From: JAWLGZ01 sp041690635
GTDB lineage: Bacteria > Pseudomonadota > Gammaproteobacteria > Thiohalomonadales > Thiohalomonadaceae
DNA length: 64,000 nucleotides
Direction of reading: 5' to 3'
NCBI GenBank assembly: GCA_041690635.1
Contig: JAWLGZ010000004.1
Coordinates: 434,001 to 498,000 of the forward strand
The notes under the pieces are model-generated. The model was not told where the DNA came from and did no database searches. It saw only the letters and a program-made list of their open reading frames with translations. Shown here piece after piece: positions 27,048 to 36,725 of this stretch. Within the stretch, counting starts at the first letter, position 1, and each line of letters begins with the position of its first letter. Made by a program: the position numbers and the translations under genes.

Positions 27048-27186
27048 AATCCTGAAACTCTCTTACCGGTGCTATTTTCATTCATGGGTAGGGAAAACTC
27101 GCAGGGTCACCCGCGGGCGCAGCCCCAAAATGCACGGGACGCACCGTTGCGTTTCCATTCTGACCATTAGCATACTTGAACTGCCA

Positions 27187-28428
27187 TTACCCCAAAAAGA
27201 CATAAGGGCTATTCCCAAATTCTATTCCATCCCTTGCACGGATGACTCGAACCTCGGTTCCCGGTCTTATGAGGCCGTGTGGACACGAATCAAATACAAA
27301 ACTCTCTCGCCCCACATCTGAAGCGCCCCGACTCACCACCTCGCGCGCACTCTCCTTGCCGTCCACCAACAAGACCAGTTCGGTGCCCTCGGAATCACAC
27401 TCGACCCAACCGGACACGCTATCGACTTCAACCCTCTCGATTCCACCGATGATGCTTGAATGCTCCCGTCGAATCACCCTGAACGGACTATTGATAAGGT
27501 CAACACCATTCACTGCAGTCCGCACGCGAACCTCTGCACCGGGAACGATCAGCCGGCTGTCGTAGTCACGAAACTCGAAGGCACAATAACCCGCCGCATG
27601 GGGGTCCTCCGTAACCAAGTCCTCACGATACTTGTCCGCCGTCGCCTTGGCCACCTCTTTGCCGTCCACCAGCAACACGACATCTTTCTGCTTACCGGAA
27701 TCCGACTGCACCCAACCGATAATTGAATCTATGCGGACCGCATCCAAATAGCCATGAACATCACGCGCGCGCTCACTGTACTCGACATACCCCTTCGGAG
27801 TTGGCGTGACAAAATCTGCTGCCATGCGCACCCGCTCCGCACTCGTTTCAAGACCACAGAACTCCATCAGTTCGACAAGAAATGCGTCTTTGTCGGAAAG
27901 TGCCTTCTCGTAGGAGAGTAGAAGCGCATCCGGATGCGCTTCTCCAAGGAAGCGAACCATTTCACCAAAACCACTTAATGCTGACTCCATACTCGTCAGC
28001 AAATCAGCACCTGCCGATATCCGGTTTCGATTTGCTGTCGAAAGGATATCCCGGAAACAGAAAATGTAGAGTGGATTCCTGAAACAGGAATGTATCAATC
28101 GTATATGCTTAATCGCAAGGGTTGGGCGCTTGTACGCCCAAACTTGATGACTGGCATTGTATTCGGCAATTGCGTCGAGCAGGCGCTTACTTTCAGGCTC
28201 AGAACCGGGCTCCGATACGAACGCTGAATCCAGGCGATTATCCTCAAAAATTGGGGACTCGGCGCTTCGACCCAAAAACACACCCATATTATGCAACGCA
28301 CCGGCAACCATGGAGGTCCCGCTTCTTGGCGGGCCAATGATAATGATCGTTCTTGGAGCCGAACGAGCACCCGCCACATAACCGACTCGGCACATTCCCG
28401 AATTCCTGGACACATATTCAATATTCAT
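27187..28428 (-). CDS. Sulfotransferase with two C-terminal GW-type modules
   Basis: The protein has 413 residues. The PAPS 5'-phosphosulfate loop IGPPRSGTS is at 31-39, and YIFCFRDILSTANRNR (about 121-136) fits the 3'-phosphate-binding region. Residues 226-318 and 328-411 are two copies of a module of about 90 residues. Each has an S-x-x-GWV start, VLLVDGKE and an end of PGxEVRVR...FGNSP or INSP type. Such modules occur in glycan enzymes and may be for substrate binding. GGAAGG lies 6 nt before ATG 28428. By family it transfers sulfate to a hydroxyl, probably of a surface glycan. No PAPS synthesis genes are in the window. Confidence 0.82.
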   Translation of the reverse strand: MNIEYVSRNSGMCRVGYVAGARSAPRTIIIIGPPRSGTSMVAGALHNMGVFLGRSAESPIFEDNRLDSAFVSEPGSEPESKRLLDAIAEYNASHQVWAYKRPTLAIKHIRLIHSCFRNPLYIFCFRDILSTANRNRISAGADLLTSMESALSGFGEMVRFLGEAHPDALLLSYEKALSDKDAFLVELMEFCGLETSAERVRMAADFVTPTPKGYVEYSERARDVHGYLDAVRIDSIIGWVQSDSGKQKDVVLLVDGKEVAKATADKYREDLVTEDPHAAGYCAFEFRDYDSRLIVPGAEVRVRTAVNGVDLINSPFRVIRREHSSIIGGIERVEVDSVSGWVECDSEGTELVLLVDGKESAREVVSRGASDVGRESFVFDSCPHGLIRPGTEVRVIRARDGIEFGNSPYVFLG

Positions 28429-28635
28429 CCAAAACCTTCCCCGCGCTCAGACCGGATAACCTGTGAAATTCATCGAAAAGCGAGCGAGCATATCTCTATG
28501 CGTTTTTTTCCACGTGAGAGGATACTATATTTGGCCGTGAATTGGAGCCGATTCAGGAATAGCTTAGGATGCAGGCCTACGGAATAAGGTCTAGACTGGT
28601 TAGCTAGCGTAGCTCCAGCATGGTGAGGGAACACC

Positions 28636-29817
28636 GTGAAGAAAAGAGCCTATCGAATTGCGCTCGCCGTTTCGCTGTTTCTTGGCGGATGCGAGTCCGG
28701 TCAGGAGATGGCCGCTGATGTGCCGACTTCCAGAACACGTATATTGCCAGCTATCGGGACTGGCGAACATGCCGTAGCAACCAGCTATTTTTCGCTTGAT
28801 TACGAGCTACAACGCGATGGCACGTTTGCCGATTATGAGGCCGGGAGAAATGGTCGTTACATCGATCAACTGCTCGCAACCGGAACAGGCATCCAGTTCG
28901 ACATCGTAGTACCAGATGAACCAACGATCTACGGAAGCCGCACGGGCGAGACTGTCCCTTATGCAGGATACGTTCTGTATCCAACAAGCATTCAAAACAT
29001 AAATATTGATTATGCTCTCCCCGACGGACAACTCCTCCCTAAAATGGATAAATACGAGGATGTTCCGCAGCCCATACCGGCTGACAAAGGTCTTCCACTG
29101 GTCATCTATTCACATGGACATCATGGTACACCGACGGATACTTTCGGAATTGAGTTCACCCGATTTCTAGCCTCACATGGCTATCTCGTCCTGTCACTTT
29201 ACCATGGTGATGCACGCTTCCGGATGCCCATCGAGCTGAGTGAATTTCAACAACTTGCTCTGCGCCCCCTCTCTATTGCCGTTGCCATCGAGCAACTGCT
29301 GGCGGACCCCGTCTTCGGACCATTGATAAACCGGGAGCAGATTGCTGTGGCGGGCGGCAGCTATGGAGGAAACACTACCTATGCATTGGCCGGAGGCGGT
29401 GTCATAGGACCCACCGGAAATCAGGTCCGGGTACTACCTGGCAATGAGCGGATAAAGGCCGCTGTGGGTATCTTCCCATTTCTTGGCACCCCTCTGCTTC
29501 CGATAACCGGGCTTAACCATGAAGGCGGAACAACACTGGATCTTCCATATCTTGCCATTGCCGGCACATCCGATCTGCTGTCAGACTACCAATCCGCTCG
29601 GGCAACGATCGATAAGGCACCACGTACAGCGATGCCACTACTGATAGGCTTACACGACGAGACGCATGAGGTCACAGAAAATGTGTTCTCTGATATCAAG
29701 ACGTGGGTTCTGACTTTTCTCGACGCGCACATACGGGGAGACGGGTCAGCCACGGAATACCTGTTGCATAGCCACTCCGTCGAAGCCGGCGCCGATGACT
29801 TTGTAGACATTGACTAG
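28636..29817 (+). CDS. Lipoprotein alpha/beta-hydrolase (PAF-acetylhydrolase-like)
   Basis: The protein has 393 residues. The signal peptide ends in the lipobox LGGC (Cys near residue 19). Cys is followed by Glu, not Asp, so it is expected at the outer membrane. The oxyanion region VIYSHGHHG and the nucleophile elbow GGSYGG (near 236-241) fit alpha/beta-hydrolases, and the late GLHDETHEV could supply the catalytic His. The fold and order match PAF-AH/dienelactone-like enzymes. It converges with the esterase gene at 29854, ending 36 bp away. Substrate unknown; an acyl or acetyl ester is likely. Confidence 0.78.
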   Translation: MKKRAYRIALAVSLFLGGCESGQEMAADVPTSRTRILPAIGTGEHAVATSYFSLDYELQRDGTFADYEAGRNGRYIDQLLATGTGIQFDIVVPDEPTIYGSRTGETVPYAGYVLYPTSIQNINIDYALPDGQLLPKMDKYEDVPQPIPADKGLPLVIYSHGHHGTPTDTFGIEFTRFLASHGYLVLSLYHGDARFRMPIELSEFQQLALRPLSIAVAIEQLLADPVFGPLINREQIAVAGGSYGGNTTYALAGGGVIGPTGNQVRVLPGNERIKAAVGIFPFLGTPLLPITGLNHEGGTTLDLPYLAIAGTSDLLSDYQSARATIDKAPRTAMPLLIGLHDETHEVTENVFSDIKTWVLTFLDAHIRGDGSATEYLLHSHSVEAGADDFVDID

Positions 29818-29853
29818 AATTATGCACTAACAAAAAGCCATTAAAACAGCCCG

Positions 29854-30729
29854 CTAACGTGTGGACAGCGCAACCATACGCGCATTAAACAGGTCAAAGT
29901 AGGTTTGAGCAAACCGCTTTCCCAGTTCATATTGCGAAGCTGCATCAAGATGCGCCGGGTCAATCAACTGCAAGTCATCGGTCGTCACCATGGCAACGTT
30001 CGGAATATTCACTGAGGCTTGGCGCAATTTCAGGTGATCCCATGCGGGGCTGTACGCAGACCAAGGTGGTCCGATTGTGGCAATCTGCGCAAAAACTACC
30101 GGGAGTTGCGGATCGGCCAGATCCGCTCGGATCTCGGAGACAAACTGCGCAAAACGTGATGGCCATTCATCAGCTTGCTCAAATGTAAAGGTATCACTTT
30201 CCCCCTGATAGAACAGGATGCCGGCGATCTCACCCGACAGTTTTGCCTGGTTGATCCTCGCAAGACATGAGCCATAAAGCGACTCGGTTGAGTAATCGCG
30301 AAGCCAGTCTTCTATTCTCGATCCCCCCTTGGGGCAAGGGATCAATCCGATCCCCCCTGACGGGAACAATTCGTGCAAATAGTCCGCGAATGCCAGCCCA
30401 GGTCCGACGCCCGCATCATCGTCCCGCGAGATGGGGTAAACCTGGCCCGATGAATCGTCTATCGGCTCTTCGGCCGAGCGCCATTCACCGGCATTACTGT
30501 AGTTCCAGATTGTCCCTTCGTATCTGGAATAGCGATACTCAGCCGATACGCTATCTCGACCGCTCATGTTCGACTGACCGGCGAGAATGAACAGTGCCAG
30601 TTTTTCGCCTGGTTCGGCCGAACTTGTTCCGCTTGGTGTGGCCGTTCCGGAGACTTCTCCAGCGTCTCCGCTCTCACAGCCGACAGCGAACACCATCATA
30701 GTGATGGGCGCCAGGACCTGCCATCGCAT
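29854..30729 (-). CDS. Lipoprotein SGNH esterase (SASA family)
   Basis: The protein has 291 residues. FAVGC is the lipobox, and Cys is followed by ESG, as in the neighbouring hydrolase (both GCESG). SGNH block I is LFILAGQSNMSG (Ser nucleophile), block III/V are LFYQGESD and DPAHLD. This is the sialate-O-acetylesterase/acetylxylan-esterase-like group, which removes acetyl groups from sugars. ATG 30729 is preceded by AGGGAGGT at 6 nt, better than the upstream frame start. The WbpM-like gene lies upstream on the same strand, with 39 bp between. Confidence 0.82.
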   Translation of the reverse strand: MRWQVLAPITMMVFAVGCESGDAGEVSGTATPSGTSSAEPGEKLALFILAGQSNMSGRDSVSAEYRYSRYEGTIWNYSNAGEWRSAEEPIDDSSGQVYPISRDDDAGVGPGLAFADYLHELFPSGGIGLIPCPKGGSRIEDWLRDYSTESLYGSCLARINQAKLSGEIAGILFYQGESDTFTFEQADEWPSRFAQFVSEIRADLADPQLPVVFAQIATIGPPWSAYSPAWDHLKLRQASVNIPNVAMVTTDDLQLIDPAHLDAASQYELGKRFAQTYFDLFNARMVALSTR

Positions 30730-30768
30730 ACACACCTCCCTGTGTGTCAATCGATGGTTTAAGTCAGA

Positions 30769-32736
30769 CTATCCGAGAACTATAGCCGTATTCTCCGCGG
30801 TTGGTTCATCAGTCGGATCACGAGGCCCGATCGCCACGCTGTACGCTTCCATGCTCGCATCGGAACCACGCGCGCCACGATGAATATTCCTCGTGTGCAG
30901 CAGCGGGCCAGGTGTGTAGTCCGGGACCAGACCGGCGATTGCCGACAACAGTCTCCTGTCGTCGTGGTGTGCGCATGCGGTTTCCAATTCCGGCAACAGC
31001 GAAACCCGTCCCGTTTCCGGCAACTCCGGAGGCCTGGCGAGCAATATCTTGTCATGCCCGGTCGGCTCGGTTATTTCCTGTTCGTGGAACAACTCCTCGG
31101 CAAGCTTTTCTCCCGGGCGCAATCCCTTGTACACGACTTGGATATCGGTGCCAGGTGTCTTTCCGCTGAGTATTATCATCTGTTCCGCAAGATATCGGAT
31201 GCTTACCGGATCCCCCATGTCGAGGACAAACACCTCACCACCGTGGCCGGCCGCTCCTGCCTGCATAATCAGTTGACACGCTTCTGATACCGTCATGAAG
31301 TAACGGGTCACATCCGGATGGGTAACCGTCACCGGCCCTCCGCGCTCGATCTGTCGCCTGAACAGTGGCACCACGCTGCCCGCGGAGCCGAGGACATTGC
31401 CGAAGCGCACGGTAATGAACCGTGTATCGGAGCGGCCATTCAGGCTCGTACACAGCATTTCCGCAATACGTTTGCTGGCGCCCATGATGCTGGTGGGCTT
31501 AACCGCCTTGTCCGTGGAAATCAGAATAAATTTCGAACAGCCAAATCGAACCGCCGCTTCCGCCAGATTACGGGTGCCCAATACGTTATTGCGCACCACC
31601 TCCCGCGCCTGGCTTTCCAGGAGGGGGACATGCTTGTAGGCTGCGGCGTGATAGATCACCTCGGGCCGGTGCCGCTCCAGAAGCCGGGACACGGCGACAT
31701 TGTCGCGAATGTCCGCGAGGTGGCCGGCAAGCGCAAGTTCCGGGAACTCCTCTCGCAGTTCCAGTTCGATGCGATAGAGGTTGTACTCAGACTGGTCGAT
31801 GATGATCAGCCTTTCCGGTGAAAGCAGGGCAAGCTGTCGGCAGAGTTCGGCACCGATGGAGCCTCCCCCTCCGCTCACCGCAACCACCTTCCCGGTGATG
31901 TGTCCCGTCAATGCGTTCCAGTCCAGAACGACAGGGGCACGACCCAGAAGGTCTTCGATAGCGACTTCGCGCAGCGCATGCATGGAGACCTGGTCGAGGT
32001 TTCCATTATGCGCGCAAGGCAGTGTCCGGAAGGGAACGGCACTCCGTTCACAGGCCCCAACGATGCGCCGCATGGCTGGTCCAGACGCAGATGGTATGGC
32101 GATCACGATCAAGTCGGCCCTTGCCCTGGCCGCCAGACGGGGAAGCTGATCTATCCCACCGACAACCCGAACGCCCTGAATCTCCTTTCCCCACGTGCAT
32201 CGGTCATCATCGACAAACGCTACCGGCTGAAGCCCCCGTTCCCCGTGCCGGTGCAGTTCGCGAACAAGCGCCTCGCCCGCACTACCTGCGCCGACGATCA
32301 TCACCCGCTTTGTCTCACGGCGCACCAGCCGCGCATCCTTCAGCAAGCGATAGAGATACCGCGGTCCACCGAGCAGAAGAAGCAGCAGCACCGCATAAAG
32401 CGGCGGCACCGAACGGGGCACATCTTCAAAGCGTGTCAGCAGCATCAGAATGCCGGCCGACAGCAGGGTACCCACGAAAACCGCCTTGGCGATCCTCGAC
32501 AGATCAGGCAGTGAAGCGAAGCGCCAGATGCCCCGGTAGAGCCCAAGCCACCAGAACACGGCGGCCTGAAGCAACAGAATCACCGGCAACAGGGTCAGCG
32601 CCTGATCCCAGAACGGAGGGGGAATAGACTCCAGATTGAATCGCAGCCAGAAGGCTCCGAGCCATGCGAGCGGCACGACCAGAAGGTCGTGGAGAAATAC
32701 GGTTGCACGGTGTCGGAGCCGTCCCAGGCTCATCAT
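30769..32736 (-). CDS. WbpM/FlaA1-type NDP-sugar 4,6-dehydratase, membrane form
   Basis: The protein has 655 residues. Four hydrophobic segments fill about 1-130, then a CoA-binding-like Rossmann part (VMIVGAGSAGEALV, about 144-157). The catalytic SDR follows with VSGGGGSIGAELCRQL (about 288-303), ISTDKAVKPTSIMGASKR (about 407-424; SMK-type active site rather than Tyr-x3-Lys) and GLRPGEKLAEELF. This class makes 4-keto-6-deoxy-HexNAc, the entry to bacillosamine, FucNAc or QuiNAc donors. Last gene of a long minus-strand run; 33 bp follow the transferase gene at 32770. Confidence 0.92.
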   Translation of the reverse strand: MMSLGRLRHRATVFLHDLLVVPLAWLGAFWLRFNLESIPPPFWDQALTLLPVILLLQAAVFWWLGLYRGIWRFASLPDLSRIAKAVFVGTLLSAGILMLLTRFEDVPRSVPPLYAVLLLLLLGGPRYLYRLLKDARLVRRETKRVMIVGAGSAGEALVRELHRHGERGLQPVAFVDDDRCTWGKEIQGVRVVGGIDQLPRLAARARADLIVIAIPSASGPAMRRIVGACERSAVPFRTLPCAHNGNLDQVSMHALREVAIEDLLGRAPVVLDWNALTGHITGKVVAVSGGGGSIGAELCRQLALLSPERLIIIDQSEYNLYRIELELREEFPELALAGHLADIRDNVAVSRLLERHRPEVIYHAAAYKHVPLLESQAREVVRNNVLGTRNLAEAAVRFGCSKFILISTDKAVKPTSIMGASKRIAEMLCTSLNGRSDTRFITVRFGNVLGSAGSVVPLFRRQIERGGPVTVTHPDVTRYFMTVSEACQLIMQAGAAGHGGEVFVLDMGDPVSIRYLAEQMIILSGKTPGTDIQVVYKGLRPGEKLAEELFHEQEITEPTGHDKILLARPPELPETGRVSLLPELETACAHHDDRRLLSAIAGLVPDYTPGPLLHTRNIHRGARGSDASMEAYSVAIGPRDPTDEPTAENTAIVLG

Positions 32737-32769
32737 TATCAGTTTCCTTTTCCACCAACACCTTCGGGG

Positions 32770-33789
32770 TCATTTACCAGGCAGGTCGATCTCCAGGCGG
32801 CTGACAAATGCCATCAACCCGCCGTAGGCGAGAATCCACATTCCGAGCAGGAGCCACTGTCCCATGGCCTCCAGCCGACTTCCCAACACGGCCGATGCAG
32901 CGCAAGCGAACATCAACCCGTACTCCAGCAGAACGGTACGCCGGTGCCCCCAGCCAAGCAGCACCAACCGCTGGTAATAGTGGGTGCGGTGGGCCCTCCA
33001 GACAGCCTCCCCACGAAACAGCCGGTTCAGCAGTGTCACGGTCGCGTCGGCGATGAACGGCGCAAACAACAGTATCGGAACCCATGCCGGAAACAGCCCT
33101 CCGGAGATGCCAAGAAGCGACGAAAACGCGGCCCAATATCCCAGTACCGATGAGCCGACATCTCCCATAAATATACGTGCCGGGGGAAAATTGTAGAGCA
33201 GAAAACCCGCGGCTGCCCCGGCGACCACCAGATTGATCACAACATAGAGGGGATCTCCGGCCATCCAGCCAAACAGGGCGAGGGTGGAAAAACCGATTAC
33301 CGCCATTCCGCCAGCAAAGCCGTCCATGCCGTCCATGAAGTTATACAGATTGATCATCCAGGCGATGGCCAGAATCCCGAGCCCCAGCACGACACCCGCG
33401 CCCAGCCCCCGAAACAGCGGCGGGAGTTGCAAGAGAAGCGGCTCCAGCATTACCGCTGCGGTCAGGGCCGCGGCCGCCAGATGCACAGCCAGGCGATAGA
33501 AAGCCGGAACATGGGTGCGGTCGTCTAGAATGGAAACGCCGGCTATCGCCACGGTACCGACGAGCACGGCCCCGAACGGTGCCGTGGCCGCCATCGCAAG
33601 CGTGGCGGCACTCCCCGCCAGTAGTGCCGACGTCAGGATGGCAAGACCGCCCACGCGCGGAGTGGGGTACTCATGCAGGGAACGGTCGTTGGGGTGATCG
33701 AGAATTACGAAAGGCGAGGCGGGGTCGAGCAGGCGCCGGGTCAGCCAGGCCGAGAGCAGGAATGCGACGACGGGAAACAGGACCATCAC
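32770..33789 (-). CDS. Undecaprenyl-phosphate sugar-1-phosphate transferase, WecA/WbcO-like
   Basis: This 339-residue protein has about ten hydrophobic segments. MraY/WecA superfamily motifs are all present: HEYPTPRVGGLAIL, SILDDRTHVP, LYNFMDGMDG, FMGDVGSS and AHRTHYYQRL. It starts a glycan by transferring HexNAc-1-phosphate onto undecaprenyl phosphate. The start overlaps the epimerase stop (ATGA). The downstream WbpM-like gene suggests that the first sugar is a 6-deoxy-HexNAc, as in Pseudomonas and Yersinia O-antigens where WbpL/WbcO pairs with WbpV/WbpM. Confidence 0.92.
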   Translation of the reverse strand: MMVLFPVVAFLLSAWLTRRLLDPASPFVILDHPNDRSLHEYPTPRVGGLAILTSALLAGSAATLAMAATAPFGAVLVGTVAIAGVSILDDRTHVPAFYRLAVHLAAAALTAAVMLEPLLLQLPPLFRGLGAGVVLGLGILAIAWMINLYNFMDGMDGFAGGMAVIGFSTLALFGWMAGDPLYVVINLVVAGAAAGFLLYNFPPARIFMGDVGSSVLGYWAAFSSLLGISGGLFPAWVPILLFAPFIADATVTLLNRLFRGEAVWRAHRTHYYQRLVLLGWGHRRTVLLEYGLMFACAASAVLGSRLEAMGQWLLLGMWILAYGGLMAFVSRLEIDLPGK

Positions 33790-34778
33790 TCCGAGGGCAC
33801 CGTCGGGTTCGAGTCCACTCCCCTGCGACCATCCGGGTCCACCCGCCTGTCACGCAGCCCGAAACCGGCGACCATCTCATCCACCGCGTCCTGAAGGCGG
33901 TAGGAGGGGACGAAGCCAAGCTCCTTCATCAAGGGTGAGTCGTCGTACCACGCAGACCCGACCAGTTTTTCCAGTGTCGCGGAGTCCAGCGCCACCCGGC
34001 GGCCGGAGACCCGTCCTGCCAGATCGCCGAGACGGGCGGCGTAACGCAACACCTTCAGGGGGACCCGCAGCCCCGCGGACTGACGGCCCAACGCGCGTGC
34101 CAACGCCTCCCGAATCTCGGGCGTGGAATAGGGTCTTCCGTCCCCGACCACATAGCAGCGGCGGTTCGCCTTCGGATGTTGCGCAACCAGCAATGCCGCC
34201 CCTGCAAGATCACGGACATCGACCATGGAGCGTCGGTTATCGACCGAGGCCAGTGACGGGAAGAGTCCTCGGTCGATTGCGCGCGCCATACGCTCCAGGT
34301 TTCCCCGATGTCCCGGACCGTAGACGAGCGCCGGACGCAGGACACATACATGGGGAATCGCCGATTGCAGCACCAGTTGCTCCGCCTCGCGCTTCGATGC
34401 CGAATAGGGCGTATCGTCTGCCGGTGGGTCCAGCACCTTCACACTGCTGAAAAAGACGAAGCGTTGGACGCCTGCATCCGCCGCTGCCGCCAGCAGATCG
34501 CGCGTCCCCTGAACATGAATGCGTTGATATTCCAATGGGTCATCGGTGGGACCAACCGGCACATGCGCCTTGCCCGCCAGGTGGAATACCGTATCAATGC
34601 CCGCCAGAATCTCCGTGCCGGGTGCATCACGACCCAGTTCGCACTGCACAGACTCACGCCAGGGACCTTCCTCCCGGTGCCGCATCAGCGCGCGGACCAG
34701 ACTCCCTCGCTCCGCAAGTCCAGCGCAAACGATTCGGCCGACAAAGCCGGAAGCCCCGGTTACAAGACACTGCTTCAT
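33786..34778 (-). CDS. NAD-dependent epimerase/reductase, WbpV/Gne-like
   Basis: The protein has 330 residues. CLVTGASGFVGRIVCAGL is the Rossmann loop. FFSSVKVL and YSASKREAEQLV give the Ser and Tyr-x3-Lys, and RPALVYGPGHRGN is the typical nucleotide-sugar segment. It precedes the WecA-like and WbpM-like genes, the order known for WbpV-WbpL-WbpM (UDP-QuiNAc or FucNAc synthesis). The start at ATG 34778 overlaps the glycosyltransferase stop by 4 nt. An upstream in-frame extension in the track of this strand is glycosyltransferase-antisense and non-coding. Confidence 0.85.
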   Translation of the reverse strand: MKQCLVTGASGFVGRIVCAGLAERGSLVRALMRHREEGPWRESVQCELGRDAPGTEILAGIDTVFHLAGKAHVPVGPTDDPLEYQRIHVQGTRDLLAAAADAGVQRFVFFSSVKVLDPPADDTPYSASKREAEQLVLQSAIPHVCVLRPALVYGPGHRGNLERMARAIDRGLFPSLASVDNRRSMVDVRDLAGAALLVAQHPKANRRCYVVGDGRPYSTPEIREALARALGRQSAGLRVPLKVLRYAARLGDLAGRVSGRRVALDSATLEKLVGSAWYDDSPLMKELGFVPSYRLQDAVDEMVAGFGLRDRRVDPDGRRGVDSNPTVPSE

Positions 34779-35629
34779 CGCCACCGCCAGCCGTGACGAT
34801 TGAAGAAGCGGACTGCGGAACGTGCAAACCAGTAGAGGTGACGTAGGCCCTTTCGGGCCGCATTGCCCCCGAAATGGCGTATGCGGACTGCCGGCGCCCA
34901 ATCGATGCGCCCCCCCGCCGTGCCGAGTCGCAGACTGAGGTCGTAATCCTCGAAATACATGAAAAAACCGGGATCGAAACCGCCGATACGGCGCAATGCA
35001 TCGCCGCGGCAGAACATGAACGCGCCACTGGCGATCGGCACCCCTTCCGCCACACTGTCCGGCGGCAGGTCGGTCATCGCATACCGGGCCAGTCGGCGGG
35101 TGAACCACCAGCACACCCACTTCGGCGCAAAGCCGCGCAGCGCCAGATCGAATACCGAGGGATAACGCCGGCACAGGTGCTCCGTTCGTCCGCCCTCATC
35201 CGTGACAGCGGGCGCCAGCAGCACCACCTCCGGGTGTAATCGCATATGCTCCACCGCTTCCAGCAGGGACGCCGGCTCCAGAATGACATCGGGATTCAGC
35301 ACCAGATGATAGGAGGAACGGCCCGCCTGGATGGCGATGTTGTGACCTCGCCCATAGCCCACATTGCCGTGGCCACGCTCGATGACAACCTCGATGGCGG
35401 CTTCCGCGGCAAAAGGCTCAATCGCCGTGATCAGAAAGTCGGTGGCCCCGGGGCCGTTGTCCACCAGCGTGAGGCGGGCACCGGATATCACACCGGCGTT
35501 CAAGGCCTGTTTCAGTGCTTGTCCAAGACTCGACAGGGTTTCGGTCAGCAGCGATCTGTCGGGTGCATAGGTGACCACCGAGACATCCAGTCCCGGTCCA
35601 TCGTCCAAGGGATTGGAACACTCCCCCAT
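34775..35629 (-). CDS. Glycosyltransferase family 2
   Basis: The protein has 284 residues. DVSVVTYAPDRSLLTETL opens the GT-A fold. LVDNGPGA, LVLNPDVI (the D-x-D equivalent is NPD) and GGFDPGFFMYFEDYDLSLRL are typical of rhamnosyltransferase-like GT2. ATG 35629 has GAGG at 8 nt. The first 21 codons of a longer frame are rejected. It overlaps the WbpV-like gene by 4 nt. A GT for adding a deoxyhexose or HexNAc to the O-unit is likely, without a specific donor. Confidence 0.87.
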   Translation of the reverse strand: MGECSNPLDDGPGLDVSVVTYAPDRSLLTETLSSLGQALKQALNAGVISGARLTLVDNGPGATDFLITAIEPFAAEAAIEVVIERGHGNVGYGRGHNIAIQAGRSSYHLVLNPDVILEPASLLEAVEHMRLHPEVVLLAPAVTDEGGRTEHLCRRYPSVFDLALRGFAPKWVCWWFTRRLARYAMTDLPPDSVAEGVPIASGAFMFCRGDALRRIGGFDPGFFMYFEDYDLSLRLGTAGGRIDWAPAVRIRHFGGNAARKGLRHLYWFARSAVRFFNRHGWRWR

Positions 35630-35720
35630 AAAAAGGCCTCGCCCCCCTTTCAAACTGCACACCGCAAACCGTGCCGGAAAAAAACACACCAACTGATAGG
35701 AACCGCACCGCTATATATAT

Positions 35721-36626
35721 TCAAGCGCCGTAGCGGCCCAGACGCCCACGCAGGCCGTGCCACACGCCCAAGGTCATCATCCACCAGTGGACGGCGCGCG
35801 GACGGGCATACAGGGAGTAGGCGAAATACTTGAGCAACAGCCGAGCACCGTCTGCCCACTTCCAGTTGCGGGGAACAGCCGGTCGGCGATAGAGCCACAC
35901 GGCATTCCGGAACAGATAGTAATGGCGGAGCGGCGTATGGAGCGGCCTTGGGCGCCCCATCACCATCAACGGCCGTTCGCCAAGGCTGTGGCGCATGTGC
36001 GCCCCGCAGACACCGAAGCACTGCAGACCGGCAGCCCCGGCGCGCAGACCCCACTCGATGTCCACATAGTCGATGAACAGTTCCTCCGTCATGCCCCCGA
36101 CCGCATCCAGCGCCTCCATCGGCATCAGGCAACCGGAGGAGACCAGATAATCAACCGGCACAATCGCCGCCTCGTCGTCGCATCGGTGGCGATGCAACCG
36201 CACGCCCCGCACCTGAATGAATGGCGGCGGGTTGTCCTGCCGTTCGTCACGGTAGCGGGGACCGACCGCTGCCACCCGGTGACCCGCCTGGGTCATGGAG
36301 TACGCCGCCGCCAGCAACCGGGGGATCATGTCGCGAGCCGGTTCACTGTCTTGATCGAACAGAACCACATGGGTCGCCCGATGCTCCCGGGCCTGGTCGA
36401 TACCAACATTCTGCGCACGCGCCACGCCCAGGTTTTCACCAAGGTGGAGCTCAGTCAGGCGCTCATGATCCCGCTCGACGCTTACGAGCGGCTGCGTCCC
36501 GGCGGGCCCATTGTGCACCAGCACCACATGCGCCACCTGCCCCAGCAGCACGGCAACCAGGCGCTGCAAACCGCCGCCCTGGGGGCGATAGGCGACGACC
36601 ACGGCGACAACACGCGAGGTTTCCAT
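35721..36626 (-). CDS. Glycosyltransferase family 2 (rhamnosyltransferase-like)
   Basis: The protein has 301 residues. VVAVVVAYRPQ opens it. GVARAQNVGIDQA, VVLFDQDSEP and EELFIDYVDIEWGLRA match the RfbF/rhamnosyltransferase type of GT2, where FDQDS carries the metal-binding Asp residues. It lies 91 bp before the next GT2 in transcription order and 99 bp after the DUF3144 gene. It probably adds a sugar to the same glycan. Donor unknown. Confidence 0.88.
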   Translation of the reverse strand: METSRVVAVVVAYRPQGGGLQRLVAVLLGQVAHVVLVHNGPAGTQPLVSVERDHERLTELHLGENLGVARAQNVGIDQAREHRATHVVLFDQDSEPARDMIPRLLAAAYSMTQAGHRVAAVGPRYRDERQDNPPPFIQVRGVRLHRHRCDDEAAIVPVDYLVSSGCLMPMEALDAVGGMTEELFIDYVDIEWGLRAGAAGLQCFGVCGAHMRHSLGERPLMVMGRPRPLHTPLRHYYLFRNAVWLYRRPAVPRNWKWADGARLLLKYFAYSLYARPRAVHWWMMTLGVWHGLRGRLGRYGA

Positions 36627-36725
36627 CGGCCGATGACCCGGCCAATCAGGACATTTCTGTGAGGGACATGGCGATGCCGTCCCCGTAGCGGGGCCCGCCA
36701 GACGAGATCCAGAGGAACTGGGCTA

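Noticed and set aside
34779..35174. N-terminal extension of the WbpV-like gene
   Set aside because: The extra residues lie in the preceding glycosyltransferase gene in another frame. ATG 34778 gives the normal Rossmann start.
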